Numbered from the stretch's first letter, positions 40,648 through 49,893 are shown. The stretch: 64,000 nt of DNA from Bradyrhizobium stylosanthis (GCF_001641335.1 NZ_LVEM01000004.1:334557-398556); one strand, 5' to 3'. Made by a program: numbers and translations. Notes: generated from the sequence alone by a model not told the origin.

Positions 40648-41694
40648 ATGCACTCCTTGGCGGAAAGGGGCGTTCCTCCAGAGGAACGCCCGAAAACAAA
40701 TCTCAGCAGCCTCTCCGATTGGGATGCGGCGCGTATTTTCCTCGAAGTCGTCCGTTGCGGAAGTTTTCGCTCGGCGGCCGAACGCCTGTCGCTATCGATC
40801 AACGCTGTCCGCCGCCGCATTGACGATTTCGAGCGACAGACCGGCACCACCCTGTTCACCCGTGACGTGCACGGCACCCATCTGACCGACGAAGGCGCGC
40901 TCGTCGTTTCCGCCGTCGAGCGGATGGAAGCGGCCGCGTTCGACGTGCTGCGCAGCAGCGATTCGACCGGCAATGCCCTGTCGGGCGAGGTCCGCGTCGC
41001 CGTCACCGAGGGCCTCGGCACGTTCTGGCTCGCCCCGCGCCTGGTCGAATTCCAGCAGGCCTACCCGAAGATCCTGGTCGACCTGCATTGCGCGATGCGC
41101 TCGGCCGACGTCTCGCGCCACGAGGCCGACGTCGCCATCCACCTGTCCCGGCCTTCGGCGCTCGACGTCAAGCTGGTGCGGCTCGGCCGCATGCATCTGA
41201 TGTTCTGGGCCTCCGAGAAATATCTTGAGAAACACGGCACGCCGCGTACGGCCTACGAATTGATCAAGCACCGGCTGGTGCTGCAATTCGCCGACCAGCT
41301 CGCCGCCAAGGAAACCTTTGAGAGCTTCTTCCCGGGCGTTCAGGAACGTGACCTTCTGGTCATGAAGACCAACGTCTCAAGCGCCAACTACTGGGCGGTC
41401 GCGAATGGCGCCGGAATCGGCGTCTTCCCGAGCTACGCCATTGCGCTTGGCGGGAAGTTGATTCCACTGGAGGTCGAATTGAACCGACCGTTGGATATAT
41501 GGTTGTCCTACCATCCCGGTAGCGGCCGCATCCCGCGGGTACGGCACATGATTGACTGGCTGATCGAGGCTTTCAATCCGGCTCGCTTCCCGTGGTTTAA
41601 GGAAGAGTTCGTGCACCCGCATGAATTCGAGGACTCGTATATGGGCGAACCCCTGACCCAGCTCTTCGGGGGATTTTCAACCGAAGAACGGTGA
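40648..41694 (+). CDS. LysR-family transcriptional regulator
   Basis: A 348-residue LysR regulator, longer than the family's usual 300. After an extra N terminus of about 20 residues comes the HTH (SDWDAARIFLEVVRCGSFRSAAERLSLSINAVRRRIDDFERQTGTTLFTR), then the effector domain, and an unusual C-terminal extension (FPWFKEEFVHPHEFEDSYMGEPLTQLF). AAGGGA lies 5 bases before the ATG. The XRE regulator gene begins 9 bases after its stop, so two regulators form one operon. Confidence 0.88.
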   Translation: MHSLAERGVPPEERPKTNLSSLSDWDAARIFLEVVRCGSFRSAAERLSLSINAVRRRIDDFERQTGTTLFTRDVHGTHLTDEGALVVSAVERMEAAAFDVLRSSDSTGNALSGEVRVAVTEGLGTFWLAPRLVEFQQAYPKILVDLHCAMRSADVSRHEADVAIHLSRPSALDVKLVRLGRMHLMFWASEKYLEKHGTPRTAYELIKHRLVLQFADQLAAKETFESFFPGVQERDLLVMKTNVSSANYWAVANGAGIGVFPSYAIALGGKLIPLEVELNRPLDIWLSYHPGSGRIPRVRHMIDWLIEAFNPARFPWFKEEFVHPHEFEDSYMGEPLTQLFGGFSTEER

Positions 41695-41703
41695 GAAACG
41701 ACT

Positions 41704-42096
41704 ATGAAAACAGCGGCGAAAAGAATGAAGCAGCGCAGTGCCGGCAAGCCGGACATTGAGCTTGGCAAGCGGATCCGTCTGCGGCGCGTCGAGATGAAGA
41801 TCTCGCAGGCCGAGCTCGGTGAGAAGCTCGGCGTGAGCTTCCAGCAGGTCCAGAAGTACGAGAAGGGCGTCAATCGCGTCGGCGCAGCTCGCCTGCAGCA
41901 GATCGCCTCCGCGCTCGATGTGCCCGTCACCTTCTTCTATGACGGCGACAACAAGGCACGCGAAGTCGAGAGCCTGCTCTTCCTCGATTCGGCTTTCAGC
42001 CTCCGCCTGCTGCGCGCCTACAGCAAGATCAAGGATCAGACGGTGCAGCGCCAGCTCGTCTCGCTGATGGAATCGATCGCAGCGAACGAAGGCTGA
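41704..42096 (+). CDS. XRE-family helix-turn-helix regulator
   Basis: A 130-residue Cro/C1-type regulator. The HTH_3 domain spans residues 19-75 (LGKRIRLRRVEMKISQAELGEKLGVSFQQVQKYEKGVNRVGAARLQQIASALDVPVTFFYDG). The C-terminal 50 residues are helical (FSLRLLRAYSKIKDQTVQRQLVSLMESI). This architecture is frequent in Rhizobiales, often as one of many paralogues. Co-transcribed with the LysR gene 9 bases upstream. A strong terminator stands about 140 bases after its stop. Confidence 0.9.
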   Translation: MKTAAKRMKQRSAGKPDIELGKRIRLRRVEMKISQAELGEKLGVSFQQVQKYEKGVNRVGAARLQQIASALDVPVTFFYDGDNKAREVESLLFLDSAFSLRLLRAYSKIKDQTVQRQLVSLMESIAANEG

Positions 42097-42237
42097 GCCA
42101 TCGACGGTCCGGCCTTGACGGCCGATGTTCAATCCGCCGCGTCGCGGGGACGCGGCCGGATTGGACGAGGCCGACTGGATCGGATCTGCTGAATCAGATT
42201 TGGCCCGCGCGCCTTTTCGCGCGTGGCCTTGGTTCTC

Positions 42238-42263
42238 GGGGCGGGCTGACCGCCCCTTTTTCT
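42238..42263 (+). terminator. Rho-independent terminator after the LysR/XRE operon
   Basis: GGGGCGG-GCTGA-CCGCCCC followed by TTTTTCT is a textbook intrinsic terminator. A less perfect GC-rich stem (CGCGCGCC/CGCGCG) lies just before it, from 42204. The rest of 42097-42504 has no supported gene. Confidence 0.85.
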
Positions 42264-42504
42264 CGTCGTTTTCCCCTTCCCGCCCCACGCTTTTCGCGAA
42301 CCCTTCGCGCCCTTGCCGCGACCCAATCGAGAGCCTTGCGCCTCGGTACGCGCGGAGCTTTCGACGGCCGTGCTTAATGGGACCTCAACACCGGTGCCCT
42401 AGTTTCCCGCCGATTGCACGAATCGGCGCATGCAGCGCAGCCGCCGGAAATTGCTGAAGCGAGAGCCCGCCCGGGCTTTGTTCTCTTGGGGGAAGATGGG
42501 ACAC

Positions 42505-43854
42505 ATGTCGAAACGCCATGCAATGATCATTGCCGTCGGCATGCTCGCCAGCGCCTCTGCGCTGGCGCAAACCGAGACCGTCGGACAGGCGACACCCAAG
42601 CCCGCGACGGCCGGCACGGTGCCTGCGGCGGCCAATCCGGCCCACGCGGCCCCACCCAAAACCGCGACGGCGCCCGCCTCAACGCCGGAGAGCCGCTCAG
42701 CCGCGGCGCTCGCGATGACGCACGAGCCGACCTATGACGAAGGCTCCGCCCAGCGCATCAAGGAGGCCGCGTTCAGCTATTCCGCGCTCGCCGTGCGCGG
42801 CGGTTGGCCGACGATCCCCGCGGATGCCAAGTTCACGCCCGGCGTCCAGGGCGCGAGCGACGATCTCCTGCGCAAGCGGCTGGTCCTCTCCGGCGATCTT
42901 GCCGCCGACAAGGCCAGCGGCGCCTTCGACCAGGACCTCGCCGATGCGGTGAAGCGCTTCCAGGCACGCCACGGCCTCGCGCCGACGGGCACGGTGACGC
43001 CGCGCACGCTCGCGGCGATGAACGTCTCCGTGCAGAAGCGCATCCGCCAGCTCGAAGCCTCGCTCGAGCGGCTCGAGAACATGAATTTCGGCTTCGGCCA
43101 GCGCTATGTCGTGGTCAACATTCCCGCCGCCTTCGCCGAGGCGGTCGAGAACGACGTCGTGGTGCGGCGCTATCGCGTCATCGTCGGCAAGACCGAAAAG
43201 CCCTCGCCGACGCTGACGGCGCAGATCAGCAGCGTCGTGCTCAATCCGACCTGGACGGTGCCGTCCTCGATCGCCAAGACCGAGATCTCCGCACATATGC
43301 GCAAGGACCCGACCTATCTGTCGCGCATGCACATGGAGGTGCTCGACGCCCACGACAATCCGATCGATCCGCATTCGGTAGACTGGTCGGGCACGCACAC
43401 GCCGAACTTCACGGTGCGCCAGCACAACGGCACCTTCAACGCGCTCGGCGCGGTGAAGATCGACATGCCGAATTCCTATTCGGTCTACATGCACGACACC
43501 AACCAGCGCAATTTGTTCAGCGACGACTACCGCTTCGATTCCCACGGCTGCTCGCGCGTCGACAACGTGCGCGATCTCGCCGCCTGGCTGCTCAAGGACC
43601 AGCCGAAATGGACCCGCGCCGCGATCGACGCAGAGATCGCCAGCGGCCAGCACCTCGAGGTCGCAATGGCGAAGAAGGTGCCGGTGGCCTGGATCTATCT
43701 CACGGCGTGGATGACCAAGGACCAGACCATCCAGTTCCGCAACGACGTCTATAACCAGGACGAGCAGCTCCTGGAGGCCACCGCCGAAGAGGCGGCGTTC
43801 TTCGGCAAGGCTGCCGGCCATCCGCTGACCGCGCACATGCATGTGACGCAATAG
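42505..43854 (+). CDS. L,D-transpeptidase (YkuD/YcbB-like) with peptidoglycan-binding domain
   Basis: A 449-residue periplasmic enzyme that forms 3-3 crosslinks in peptidoglycan or attaches proteins to it. Signal: MSKRHAMIIAVGMLASASALAQ. A proline/alanine-rich linker follows, then a peptidoglycan-binding domain (FDQDLADAVKRFQARHGLAPTGTVTPRTLAAMN, near residues 138-170) and the YkuD catalytic domain, with the active-site SHGCSRV; the catalytic cysteine is C349. ATG choice: 42505 gives the best signal, while 42496 and 42430 are in frame upstream. The gene is not in an obvious operon; the enoyl-CoA hydratase gene follows 118 bases later. Confidence 0.9.
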   Translation: MSKRHAMIIAVGMLASASALAQTETVGQATPKPATAGTVPAAANPAHAAPPKTATAPASTPESRSAAALAMTHEPTYDEGSAQRIKEAAFSYSALAVRGGWPTIPADAKFTPGVQGASDDLLRKRLVLSGDLAADKASGAFDQDLADAVKRFQARHGLAPTGTVTPRTLAAMNVSVQKRIRQLEASLERLENMNFGFGQRYVVVNIPAAFAEAVENDVVVRRYRVIVGKTEKPSPTLTAQISSVVLNPTWTVPSSIAKTEISAHMRKDPTYLSRMHMEVLDAHDNPIDPHSVDWSGTHTPNFTVRQHNGTFNALGAVKIDMPNSYSVYMHDTNQRNLFSDDYRFDSHGCSRVDNVRDLAAWLLKDQPKWTRAAIDAEIASGQHLEVAMAKKVPVAWIYLTAWMTKDQTIQFRNDVYNQDEQLLEATAEEAAFFGKAAGHPLTAHMHVTQ

Positions 43855-43972
43855 GCGCTTCGCGCCATGCAATCGCGGCACGGGCGGATGCAAAGCCGCA
43901 TCCCCTGCCGCGGTTGACCGCGGCCTCGGCCCGGCCGCACATTGCGTCTCGCCAACAACAAGCGAGCGCGCG

Positions 43973-44788
43973 ATGTCCGATCTCCCCAGCGAAAAATCCT
44001 ATGCCGACGGCAGGATCCTCCAGCACACCACAGGCGGCGTCGGCGTGATCACTTTCAACAATCCCGACAAGCGCAACGCGATGTCGCTGGAGATGTGGGA
44101 GGGATTTGGCGAGGCGCTCACGGCCCTGCGCGACGACGATGCCGTGCGCGTCGTGATCCTGCGCGGCGCCGGCGGCAAGGCATTCGTCTCGGGCGCCGAC
44201 ATCAGCCAGTTCGAGAAGACGCGCCACAACGCCGCCGCGTCCGAGGAATACGCCAGGCGCAGCGCCGCCCAGCGCGCGCTGCTGGCCGACTATCCCAAGC
44301 CGACCATCGCCTGCATCGACGGCTTCTGCCTCGGCGGCGGCATGCAGGTCGCGATGCTCGCCGACATCCGCTTCGCGTCCCATGGCAGCCAGTTCGGCAT
44401 TCCCGCGGCCAAGCTCGGCATCGCCTACGGCTATGACGGCCTGAAGCACCTGGTGTCGCTGGTCGGGCCCTCCTGGGCGCGGCTGCTGATGTACACCGGC
44501 ATGCGCATCGATTCCGGCGAGGCACTGCGCATTGGCCTCGTCGAGCGCGTGTTCCCGGTCGACGAGCTCTGGGGCGAGACCATGACGATCGCCGAGACGA
44601 TCTCGCAGAACGCGCCGCTCGCGATCAAGGCCGCCAAGATCACCATCGCGCAGGTGCTCAAGGACGAGAGCGCACGCGACATGGATGCGATCAAGGCGAT
44701 CGGCACCGCCTGCATGGACAGCGCGGATTTCCGCGAAGGCCGGCAGGCCTTCATGGAGAAGCGCAAGCCGAAGTTCCAGGGGAAGTAA
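43973..44788 (+). CDS. Enoyl-CoA hydratase/isomerase family protein
   Basis: A 271-residue crotonase-fold protein. The oxyanion-hole regions are GGKAFVSGADISQFE (near residue 65) and DGFCLGGGMQVAMLADIRFA (near 115). The usual second catalytic glutamate position reads IPAAKLGIAYGYDGLKHL, with alanine where classical hydratases often have glutamate, so the exact reaction (hydration, isomerisation or hydrolysis of a CoA thioester) is uncertain. Followed by an intergenic repeat. Confidence 0.87.
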   Translation: MSDLPSEKSYADGRILQHTTGGVGVITFNNPDKRNAMSLEMWEGFGEALTALRDDDAVRVVILRGAGGKAFVSGADISQFEKTRHNAAASEEYARRSAAQRALLADYPKPTIACIDGFCLGGGMQVAMLADIRFASHGSQFGIPAAKLGIAYGYDGLKHLVSLVGPSWARLLMYTGMRIDSGEALRIGLVERVFPVDELWGETMTIAETISQNAPLAIKAAKITIAQVLKDESARDMDAIKAIGTACMDSADFREGRQAFMEKRKPKFQGK

Positions 44789-44830
44789 GTCGCTCATTGT
44801 TGCGCGTCGTTGCGAGCGCACGACTCTCAC

Positions 44831-44922
44831 CGTCGTCATTGCGAGGAGCGCAGCGACGAAGCAATCCAGACTCCCTTCGTGGAAAGACTCTGGATTGCTT
44901 CGCCGCGCTCGCAATGACGACG
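44831..44922. repeat. CGTCATTGCGAGGAGCG palindromic repeat, copy 1
   Basis: A 92-bp inverted repeat: the left half reads CGTCGTCATTGCGAGGAGCG then GAAGCAATCCAGA, and the right half is its inverse (TCTGGATTGCTTCG ... GCTCGCAATGACGACG). Two more copies occur at 46682-46772 and 56226-56302. The outer and inner arms are kept while the loop differs, as expected for a mobile or RNA-level hairpin family. Confidence 0.85.
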
Positions 44923-45075
44923 TGGCGGGATCAATCGCTACGTCGAACGCCGTAATCCGGAACTCAGCCAGCGTGAACGGGCATTCAGGAAGATTAAATT
45001 CCTCTTCCGCCCGCACTGCGATAGCAACCAACTGATCTGCCGCAAGTTCTTCCGCCACCAACGAGGGAGATTGCG

Positions 45076-45357
45076 ATGAAACTCAGATTTGCTGTTCTTG
45101 GTCTTGCCGCCTTGGGCGGTGCGGCGCTGGCTTCGGGCACGGCGCTCGCGGCGATGCCGAATGGCATCCCGCAGGCCGATCGCGTGGCGAGCGGCCCGGC
45201 TGCGAACATCGATCAGGTCCGGATGGTCTGTAATCAATGGGGCCGCTGCTGGTGGCGCCCGAACTATTACGGCGGAGCTTATGGCTATTACGGCGGCCCG
45301 CGCCGCTTCTATGGTCGCCCGTGGGGCTACGGCCATCGCCACTGGCGCCGCTGGTGA
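45076..45357 (+). CDS. Small secreted Gly/Tyr/Arg-rich protein, 93 residues
   Basis: Signal MKLRFAVLGLAALGGAALASGTALA is followed by a mature chain with a Cys pair (VCNQWGRCWWRP) and a repetitive tail of Y, G, R and H (NYYGGAYGYYGGPRRFYGRPWGYGHRHWRRW). This composition is common in small exported proteins of Rhizobiales of unknown role, possibly envelope- or metal-associated. GGGAG lies 7 bases before the ATG. A perfect terminator follows. Confidence 0.85.
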   Translation: MKLRFAVLGLAALGGAALASGTALAAMPNGIPQADRVASGPAANIDQVRMVCNQWGRCWWRPNYYGGAYGYYGGPRRFYGRPWGYGHRHWRRW

Positions 45358-45362
45358 ACGAC

Positions 45363-45390
45363 AAAGGGGCCCGAGGGCCCCTTTTCTTTC
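45363..45390 (+). terminator. Rho-independent terminator
   Basis: AAAGGGGCCC and GGGCCCCTTT arms followed by TCTTTC, directly after the stop of the small secreted protein gene. Confidence 0.9.
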
Positions 45391-45414
45391 AACGCGAGCC
45401 GCAGCGAATGTCTA

Positions 45415-45560
45415 CTCCCTCGCCCCGTTCTTACGGGGAGAGGGTCGGGGTGAGGGGCTGCTTCCCCAATGACGGTGACAGTTGGACTCGCGGAGAGTCC
45501 CCCTCACCCGGATTGCATCTACGATGCAATCCGACCTCTCCCCGCAAGCGGGGAGAGGTG
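45415..45560. repeat. CTCTCCCCGC/GCGGGGAGAG intergenic repeat, copy 1
   Basis: Contains two nested hairpins: CCCTCGCCCCG...CGGGGAGAGGG and ACCTCTCCCCGC-AA-GCGGGGAGAGGT, plus GGATTGCATC...GATGCAATCC. It lies between convergent genes. A related element is at 59757-59955, and the short hairpin at 9622-9645 resembles one of its arms. Confidence 0.7.
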
Positions 45561-45570
45561 AAACAGCAGG

Positions 45571-46650
45571 CTACAGCGCTCCCAGCACGGCCTTGGTGAT
45601 ATCCGCGGTGCCGTTGCTGCCGCCGAACTCCATCGGCTTGATGCCGCCGGCATAGACCTGATCCACGGCGCGCTCGATGCTCTCGCCGGCTTCCGCCGCG
45701 TTCTCGACGCCGTGCTTCTCGGCGAGCCAGTCCAGCATCATCGCGGCCGACAGGATCATGCCGGTGGGATTGGCCTTGCCCTGCCCCATGATATCGGGCG
45801 CGGTGCCGTGGCAGGGCTGGAACACGGCGTATTTGTCGCCGATGTCGGCCGACGGCGCCATGCCGAGGCCGCCGATCAGGCTCGCGGTGATGTCGGAGAC
45901 GATGTCGCCGAACATGTTCTCCATCACCATCACGTCGAAATCCCAGGGACGCTTGACCAGCATCGCCGAGCAGGCATCGACATAGAGACGGTCGGTCTTC
46001 ACACCCGGATGCTTCTTCTCGATCTCGTCGAAGATGCCGCGGAAGAAGGCAAAGGCCTTGAACACGTTCGCCTTGTCGACGCAGGTCAGCATCCCGGGCT
46101 TGCCGCGCGCCTTGCGCCGCTCGGCGAGGCGGAACGAGAAGTCGAACAGACGCTCGGAGGTCCGGCGCGTGATCACCATGGTTTCGCGCGCATCCTCGTG
46201 GGTGACGACACCCTTGCCCATCGAGGCGAACAGGCCCTCGGTGGATTCGCGGATCACGACGAGATCGATGCCGCGCTTGTCCGCGCCGACGATCGGGCTC
46301 GGCACGCCGGGAATGAGGCGCGCCGGACGCACGCCGGCATAGAGATCGAAGATGAAGCGCAGCTCGATCTGCGGCGCGATCTCGGTGTTATCAGGGTAGC
46401 GCACCGACGGCAGGCCACAGGCGCCGAGCAGGATCGCATCCGCCTCCTCGCACAGCTTGATCGTCGAGTCAGGCATCGACTTGCCGGTGGCGAGGTAGTT
46501 GTTGGCACCGGCGGGCGCCTCGGTGAAGCGAAAGCCGAGGCCGGCTTTCTCGCCGACCTTGCGCAGCACCTCGAGCGCCGGCGCCATGACTTCGGGACCG
46601 ATACCGTCACCGGCGAGCACGGCGATGTGGAAGGCGTTGTTTGCGGACAT
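45571..46650 (-). CDS. Isocitrate/isopropylmalate dehydrogenase-family enzyme
   Basis: A 359-residue beta-decarboxylating dehydrogenase. Family motifs: VLAGDGIGPEVMAPALEVL at the N terminus, VVIRESTEGLFAS, the active-site Y/K replaced by the block RLYVDACSAMLVKRPWDFDVMVMENMFGDIVSDITASLIGGLGMAPSADIG, and HGTAPDIMGQGKANPTGMILSAAMML. It acts on a 2-hydroxy-3-carboxyl acid with NAD(P). Whether 3-isopropylmalate, tartrate or another malate analogue is used cannot be told; no leuCD neighbours are seen. The next gene on this strand, upstream, is the zinc alcohol dehydrogenase. Confidence 0.85.
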   Translation of the reverse strand: MSANNAFHIAVLAGDGIGPEVMAPALEVLRKVGEKAGLGFRFTEAPAGANNYLATGKSMPDSTIKLCEEADAILLGACGLPSVRYPDNTEIAPQIELRFIFDLYAGVRPARLIPGVPSPIVGADKRGIDLVVIRESTEGLFASMGKGVVTHEDARETMVITRRTSERLFDFSFRLAERRKARGKPGMLTCVDKANVFKAFAFFRGIFDEIEKKHPGVKTDRLYVDACSAMLVKRPWDFDVMVMENMFGDIVSDITASLIGGLGMAPSADIGDKYAVFQPCHGTAPDIMGQGKANPTGMILSAAMMLDWLAEKHGVENAAEAGESIERAVDQVYAGGIKPMEFGGSNGTADITKAVLGAL

Positions 46651-46681
46651 TGAAAGAAATCCTGAAAGAAAGAAGGTGTGG

Positions 46682-46772
46682 CGTCGTCATTGCGAGGAGC
46701 GAAGAGACGAAGCAATCCAGACTGTGTCCGCGGAGGGATTTCTGGATTGCTTCGCTTCGCTCGCAATGACGG
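46682..46772. repeat. CGTCATTGCGAGGAGCG palindromic repeat, copy 2
   Basis: Same inverted repeat as 44831-44922: CGTCATTGCGAGGAGCGAAG and GAAGCAATCCAGA on the left, their inverse on the right, with a different loop (TGTGTCCGCGGAGGGATT). It occupies the gap between two same-strand genes. Confidence 0.85.
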
Positions 46773-46787
46773 TGGAGAGAGTTGCAA

Positions 46788-47855
46788 CTACGGCGTCAGC
46801 ACCGTGCGGCCGACCACCGCGCCCTGCTGCAATTGCACGAGCGCGTCGTTGGCCTTGGCGAGCGGAGCCGTCGTCACCGGGATCGGCGGCACCTTCTTGG
46901 TGCGCACGAGGTCGAGCAGTTCCTGCGTTTCGCGCAGGTTTCCGACGTAGCTGCCCTGGATCGTCACCGCCTTGATCGGAATCAGCGGCAGCGCCCAGGT
47001 CGCGCCGCCCCCGAACAGGCCGACGATGACGAGCTTGCCGCCCTTGGTCAGGCAGTCGAAGCCGAGCTGCGTCGTGGCGGAGTTGCCGACGAGGTCGATC
47101 ACGGCGCGGATCGGACCGCCCGCCTTCTTGGCCAACTGCTCCAGCGCGTCCGGCGCCTTGGGATCGACGGTTGCGAGCGCGCCGGCCTTCTCGGCCGCCT
47201 CGCGCTTCCTGGCGTCGATGTCGACCATGATCGCGCCCTTGCCGCCCATCGCCTTCAGCAGCGACAGCGCCATCAGGCCGAGGCCACCGGCGCCGAACAT
47301 CACGATCGGCGTGTCGAAATGCTGCTCGACCTTCTTCAGCGCGCTGTAGGTGGTGACGCCCGAGCAGGCATAGGGCGCGGCCGACGCGGGATCGAGCCCC
47401 TTCAGATTGAGCAGATAGCGCGGATGCGGCACCAGCATGTGATCGGAATAGCCGCCGTCGCAATAGACGCCGAGCGAGCGCGGCGTCAGACACATGTTCT
47501 CGTCGCCCGCCAGGCACGTCGCGCATTTGCCGCAACCGATCCAGGGATAGACCAGGCCGACATCGCCGAGCTTGAGATCGCCCTGGTCGGTCGGCTTCAC
47601 ATCCGGCCCGAAGGCGAGGACCTCGCCGACGGTCTCGTGTCCCATCGTCAGCGGCAGGTTGATCCCGCGGTCCTTCAGCGACAGCGGCTTGCGGCCGTGG
47701 CCGAGATCGTAACCGCCGTCCCAGATGTGGAGGTCGCTGTGGCAGACGCCGGCGGCCTTCACCTTGATCAGCACCTGCGTGCCCGACGGCTGCGGCGTGG
47801 CCTCGTCGAACTCCTGCAGCGGCGCCTTGAAATCAGCGACCTTGAAACTCTTCAT
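46788..47855 (-). CDS. Zinc-dependent alcohol dehydrogenase
   Basis: A 355-residue medium-chain alcohol dehydrogenase. Both zinc sites are present: catalytic C and H in GVCHSDLHIWDGG and MGHETVGE; structural CGKCATCLAGDENMC (four cysteines). The NAD fold has VMFGAGGLGLMALSLLKAMGG near residue 170. The sequence resembles Bradyrhizobium-type AdhA proteins acting on primary alcohols or cyclic hydroxyacyl compounds; substrate not assigned. It sits 77 bases downstream of the peptide ABC operon on the same strand. Confidence 0.88.
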   Translation of the reverse strand: MKSFKVADFKAPLQEFDEATPQPSGTQVLIKVKAAGVCHSDLHIWDGGYDLGHGRKPLSLKDRGINLPLTMGHETVGEVLAFGPDVKPTDQGDLKLGDVGLVYPWIGCGKCATCLAGDENMCLTPRSLGVYCDGGYSDHMLVPHPRYLLNLKGLDPASAAPYACSGVTTYSALKKVEQHFDTPIVMFGAGGLGLMALSLLKAMGGKGAIMVDIDARKREAAEKAGALATVDPKAPDALEQLAKKAGGPIRAVIDLVGNSATTQLGFDCLTKGGKLVIVGLFGGGATWALPLIPIKAVTIQGSYVGNLRETQELLDLVRTKKVPPIPVTTAPLAKANDALVQLQQGAVVGRTVLTP

Positions 47856-47932
47856 CGGCGTCCTCCCGGCATGCTTGTCGTTCTCGGCGCCACCATGCCA
47901 TGGCCGGCGGGGCGAGACAAACCGGTCTTAGT

Positions 47933-48904
47933 TCAGGCCAGCGGATGGTGGCAAGCGGCGAACTGGCCGGGTGCGACTTCGCGCAACTCCGGTATCTCCG
48001 CGCTGCATCGCTGATCCGCCCGCGGGCAACGGGTGCGGAAGCGGCAGCCGGAGGGCGGTGCAATCGGCGATGGCGGCTCGCCGGTCGCTACACTCTCGGC
48101 GGGACGTACGTCCGGATCGGGCACCGGGATCGCCTGCAACAACAGCCCGGTGTAGGGATGCGCGGGCTTTGCGAACAGCTGCTCCGATGGACCCACCTCG
48201 CAGAGCCGGCCGAGATACATCACCGCGACGCGATCGCTCACGGCTTTGACCACCGCAAGGTCATGGGCGATGAACAGCAGCGTCAGGCCGAAGCGCGCCT
48301 TCATCTCCTCCAGCAGGTTGAGGATCTGCGCGCGGATGGAGACATCGAGCGCCGAGACCGGCTCGTCGCAGACGATGAACTCGGGGTTGAGCACCAGCGA
48401 TCGCGCGATGCAGATGCGCTGGCACTGGCCGCCGGAGAATTCGTGCGGCAGCCGCCCCGACACGAGATCGGGATCGAGCCCGACCGCGGCGAGCACATCG
48501 TGCACACGGTGCTTGCGCTCGGCTGCGTCCTTCACACCGGCGATGATCAGCGGCTCGGCCACGATGTCGCCGATGCGCCGGCGCGGATTGAGCGAGGCGA
48601 TCGGGTCCTGGAAGATCAGCTGCACCCGGCGCCGCATTTTGCGCAGCGCCTCGCCCTCCATCGCGGTGAGATCCTCGCCGTCGAACAGCACGCGGCCGGA
48701 TTTGGCGCGGCGCAATTGGAGCACCGCACGTCCCAGCGTCGACTTGCCGCAGCCGGATTCACCGACCAGCCCCAGCGTCTCGCCGCGCGCGACCTGGAGG
48801 CTGACGCCGGACACCGCATGCACGGTCTTGTTGCCGAGACCGTACTCGACAACGAGATCGTCGACGTTCAGGAGCGGCACGTCGCGCACGGCCATCTGCA
48901 TCAT
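47933..48904 (-). CDS. dppF: Peptide ABC transporter ATP-binding protein (DppF-like)
   Basis: A 323-residue ATPase of the oligopeptide group. Walker A GESGCGKSTLGRAVL near residue 52; signature FSGGQCQRICIARSLVL; Walker B FIVCDEPVSALD; the C-terminal oligopeptide domain contains the cysteine cluster (CRFRTRCPRADQRCSAE), which can hold an Fe-S centre in this family. The ATG at 48904 overlaps the dppD stop (ATGA); a second ATG at 48901 follows at once. Last gene of the five-gene operon. Confidence 0.92.
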   Translation of the reverse strand: MMQMAVRDVPLLNVDDLVVEYGLGNKTVHAVSGVSLQVARGETLGLVGESGCGKSTLGRAVLQLRRAKSGRVLFDGEDLTAMEGEALRKMRRRVQLIFQDPIASLNPRRRIGDIVAEPLIIAGVKDAAERKHRVHDVLAAVGLDPDLVSGRLPHEFSGGQCQRICIARSLVLNPEFIVCDEPVSALDVSIRAQILNLLEEMKARFGLTLLFIAHDLAVVKAVSDRVAVMYLGRLCEVGPSEQLFAKPAHPYTGLLLQAIPVPDPDVRPAESVATGEPPSPIAPPSGCRFRTRCPRADQRCSAEIPELREVAPGQFAACHHPLA

Positions 48905-49893
48905 GCGCCGACCTCTTCGGTGACCGGGATCGGATGGAAGCACGCATAGAGATGGTCAGGCATCTCTGCGGCCTTCAATTCTGGCTTGGCTTCGTGACAG
49001 CGTGCTCCGGCATAGCGGCAGCGCGGCGCGAACGAGCACCCCTTCAGCGGCCGCGTCGGATCTGGCGGGCGGCCGGAGATGGCGGGCAGCGGCGTATGCG
49101 GCGCGGTCTCCAGCTTCGGGATCGCCGCCAGCAGCGCCTCGGTGTAGGGCATGTGCATGCGCTTGAACAAGGCCGGCGTCGGTGCACGCTCCACCACCCT
49201 GCCCGCATACATCACCGCGACCTCGTCGGCGCGGCCGGCGACGACGCCGAGATCGTGGGTGATGATGATCATCGCCATGTGGCGGCGGCGCTGTTCGCGC
49301 GCGAGCAGGTCGAGGATCTGCGCCTGGATGGTGACGTCGAGCGCGGTGGTGGGCTCGTCCGCGATCAATAGCTTTGGTTCGCAGGACAGCGCGATCGCGA
49401 TCGCGATACGCTGGCGCATACCGCCGGAGCACTGATGCGGATATTGCGCGAGCCGTTGCTCCGGCGCGGGAATGCCGACGGCCGCCAGCAGCTCGATGCT
49501 GCGCGCCCTCGCCGCTGCAACATCGAGCTCCAGATGCTCCTGGATCGTCTCCATCAACTGGGTGCCGATAGTCAGCACCGGGTTGAGCGAAGTCATGGGA
49601 TCCTGGAACACGACCGCAAGATCGCGCCCGCGCAGCTGCCGCAGGCGCTCGGAATCGAGCCGCACCAGGTCCACGCCGTCGAACATCACGCGGCCCGTCA
49701 ACTTGGCCTTTTTGGGCAACAGCTGCAGCACCGCGCGCGACAGCATGGTCTTGCCGCAACCGGACTCGCCGACGATGCCGAGCGTTCGCCCCGCCTCCAG
49801 CGAGAGATCGACACGATCGACCGCGCGCAGGTTTCCGCGCGGCGTGGGCAGCTCGACCGCGACGTCCTCGATGGTCAGGAGCGGCATGGTCAC
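48901..49893 (-). CDS. dppD: Peptide ABC transporter ATP-binding protein (DppD-like)
   Basis: A 330-residue ATPase. Walker A GESGCGKTMLSRAVL near residue 40; signature CSGGMRQRIAIAIALS; Walker B LLIADEPTTALD; H loop IITHDLGVVAG; C-terminal CSFAPRCRYAGARCHEAK cysteine block. The GTG at 49893 overlaps the dppC stop (GTGA) and has AGGGGG 4 bases upstream; the ATG at 49887 is a near alternative. Pairs with DppF to power the permease. Confidence 0.92.
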   Translation of the reverse strand: MTMPLLTIEDVAVELPTPRGNLRAVDRVDLSLEAGRTLGIVGESGCGKTMLSRAVLQLLPKKAKLTGRVMFDGVDLVRLDSERLRQLRGRDLAVVFQDPMTSLNPVLTIGTQLMETIQEHLELDVAAARARSIELLAAVGIPAPEQRLAQYPHQCSGGMRQRIAIAIALSCEPKLLIADEPTTALDVTIQAQILDLLAREQRRRHMAMIIITHDLGVVAGRADEVAVMYAGRVVERAPTPALFKRMHMPYTEALLAAIPKLETAPHTPLPAISGRPPDPTRPLKGCSFAPRCRYAGARCHEAKPELKAAEMPDHLYACFHPIPVTEEVGA

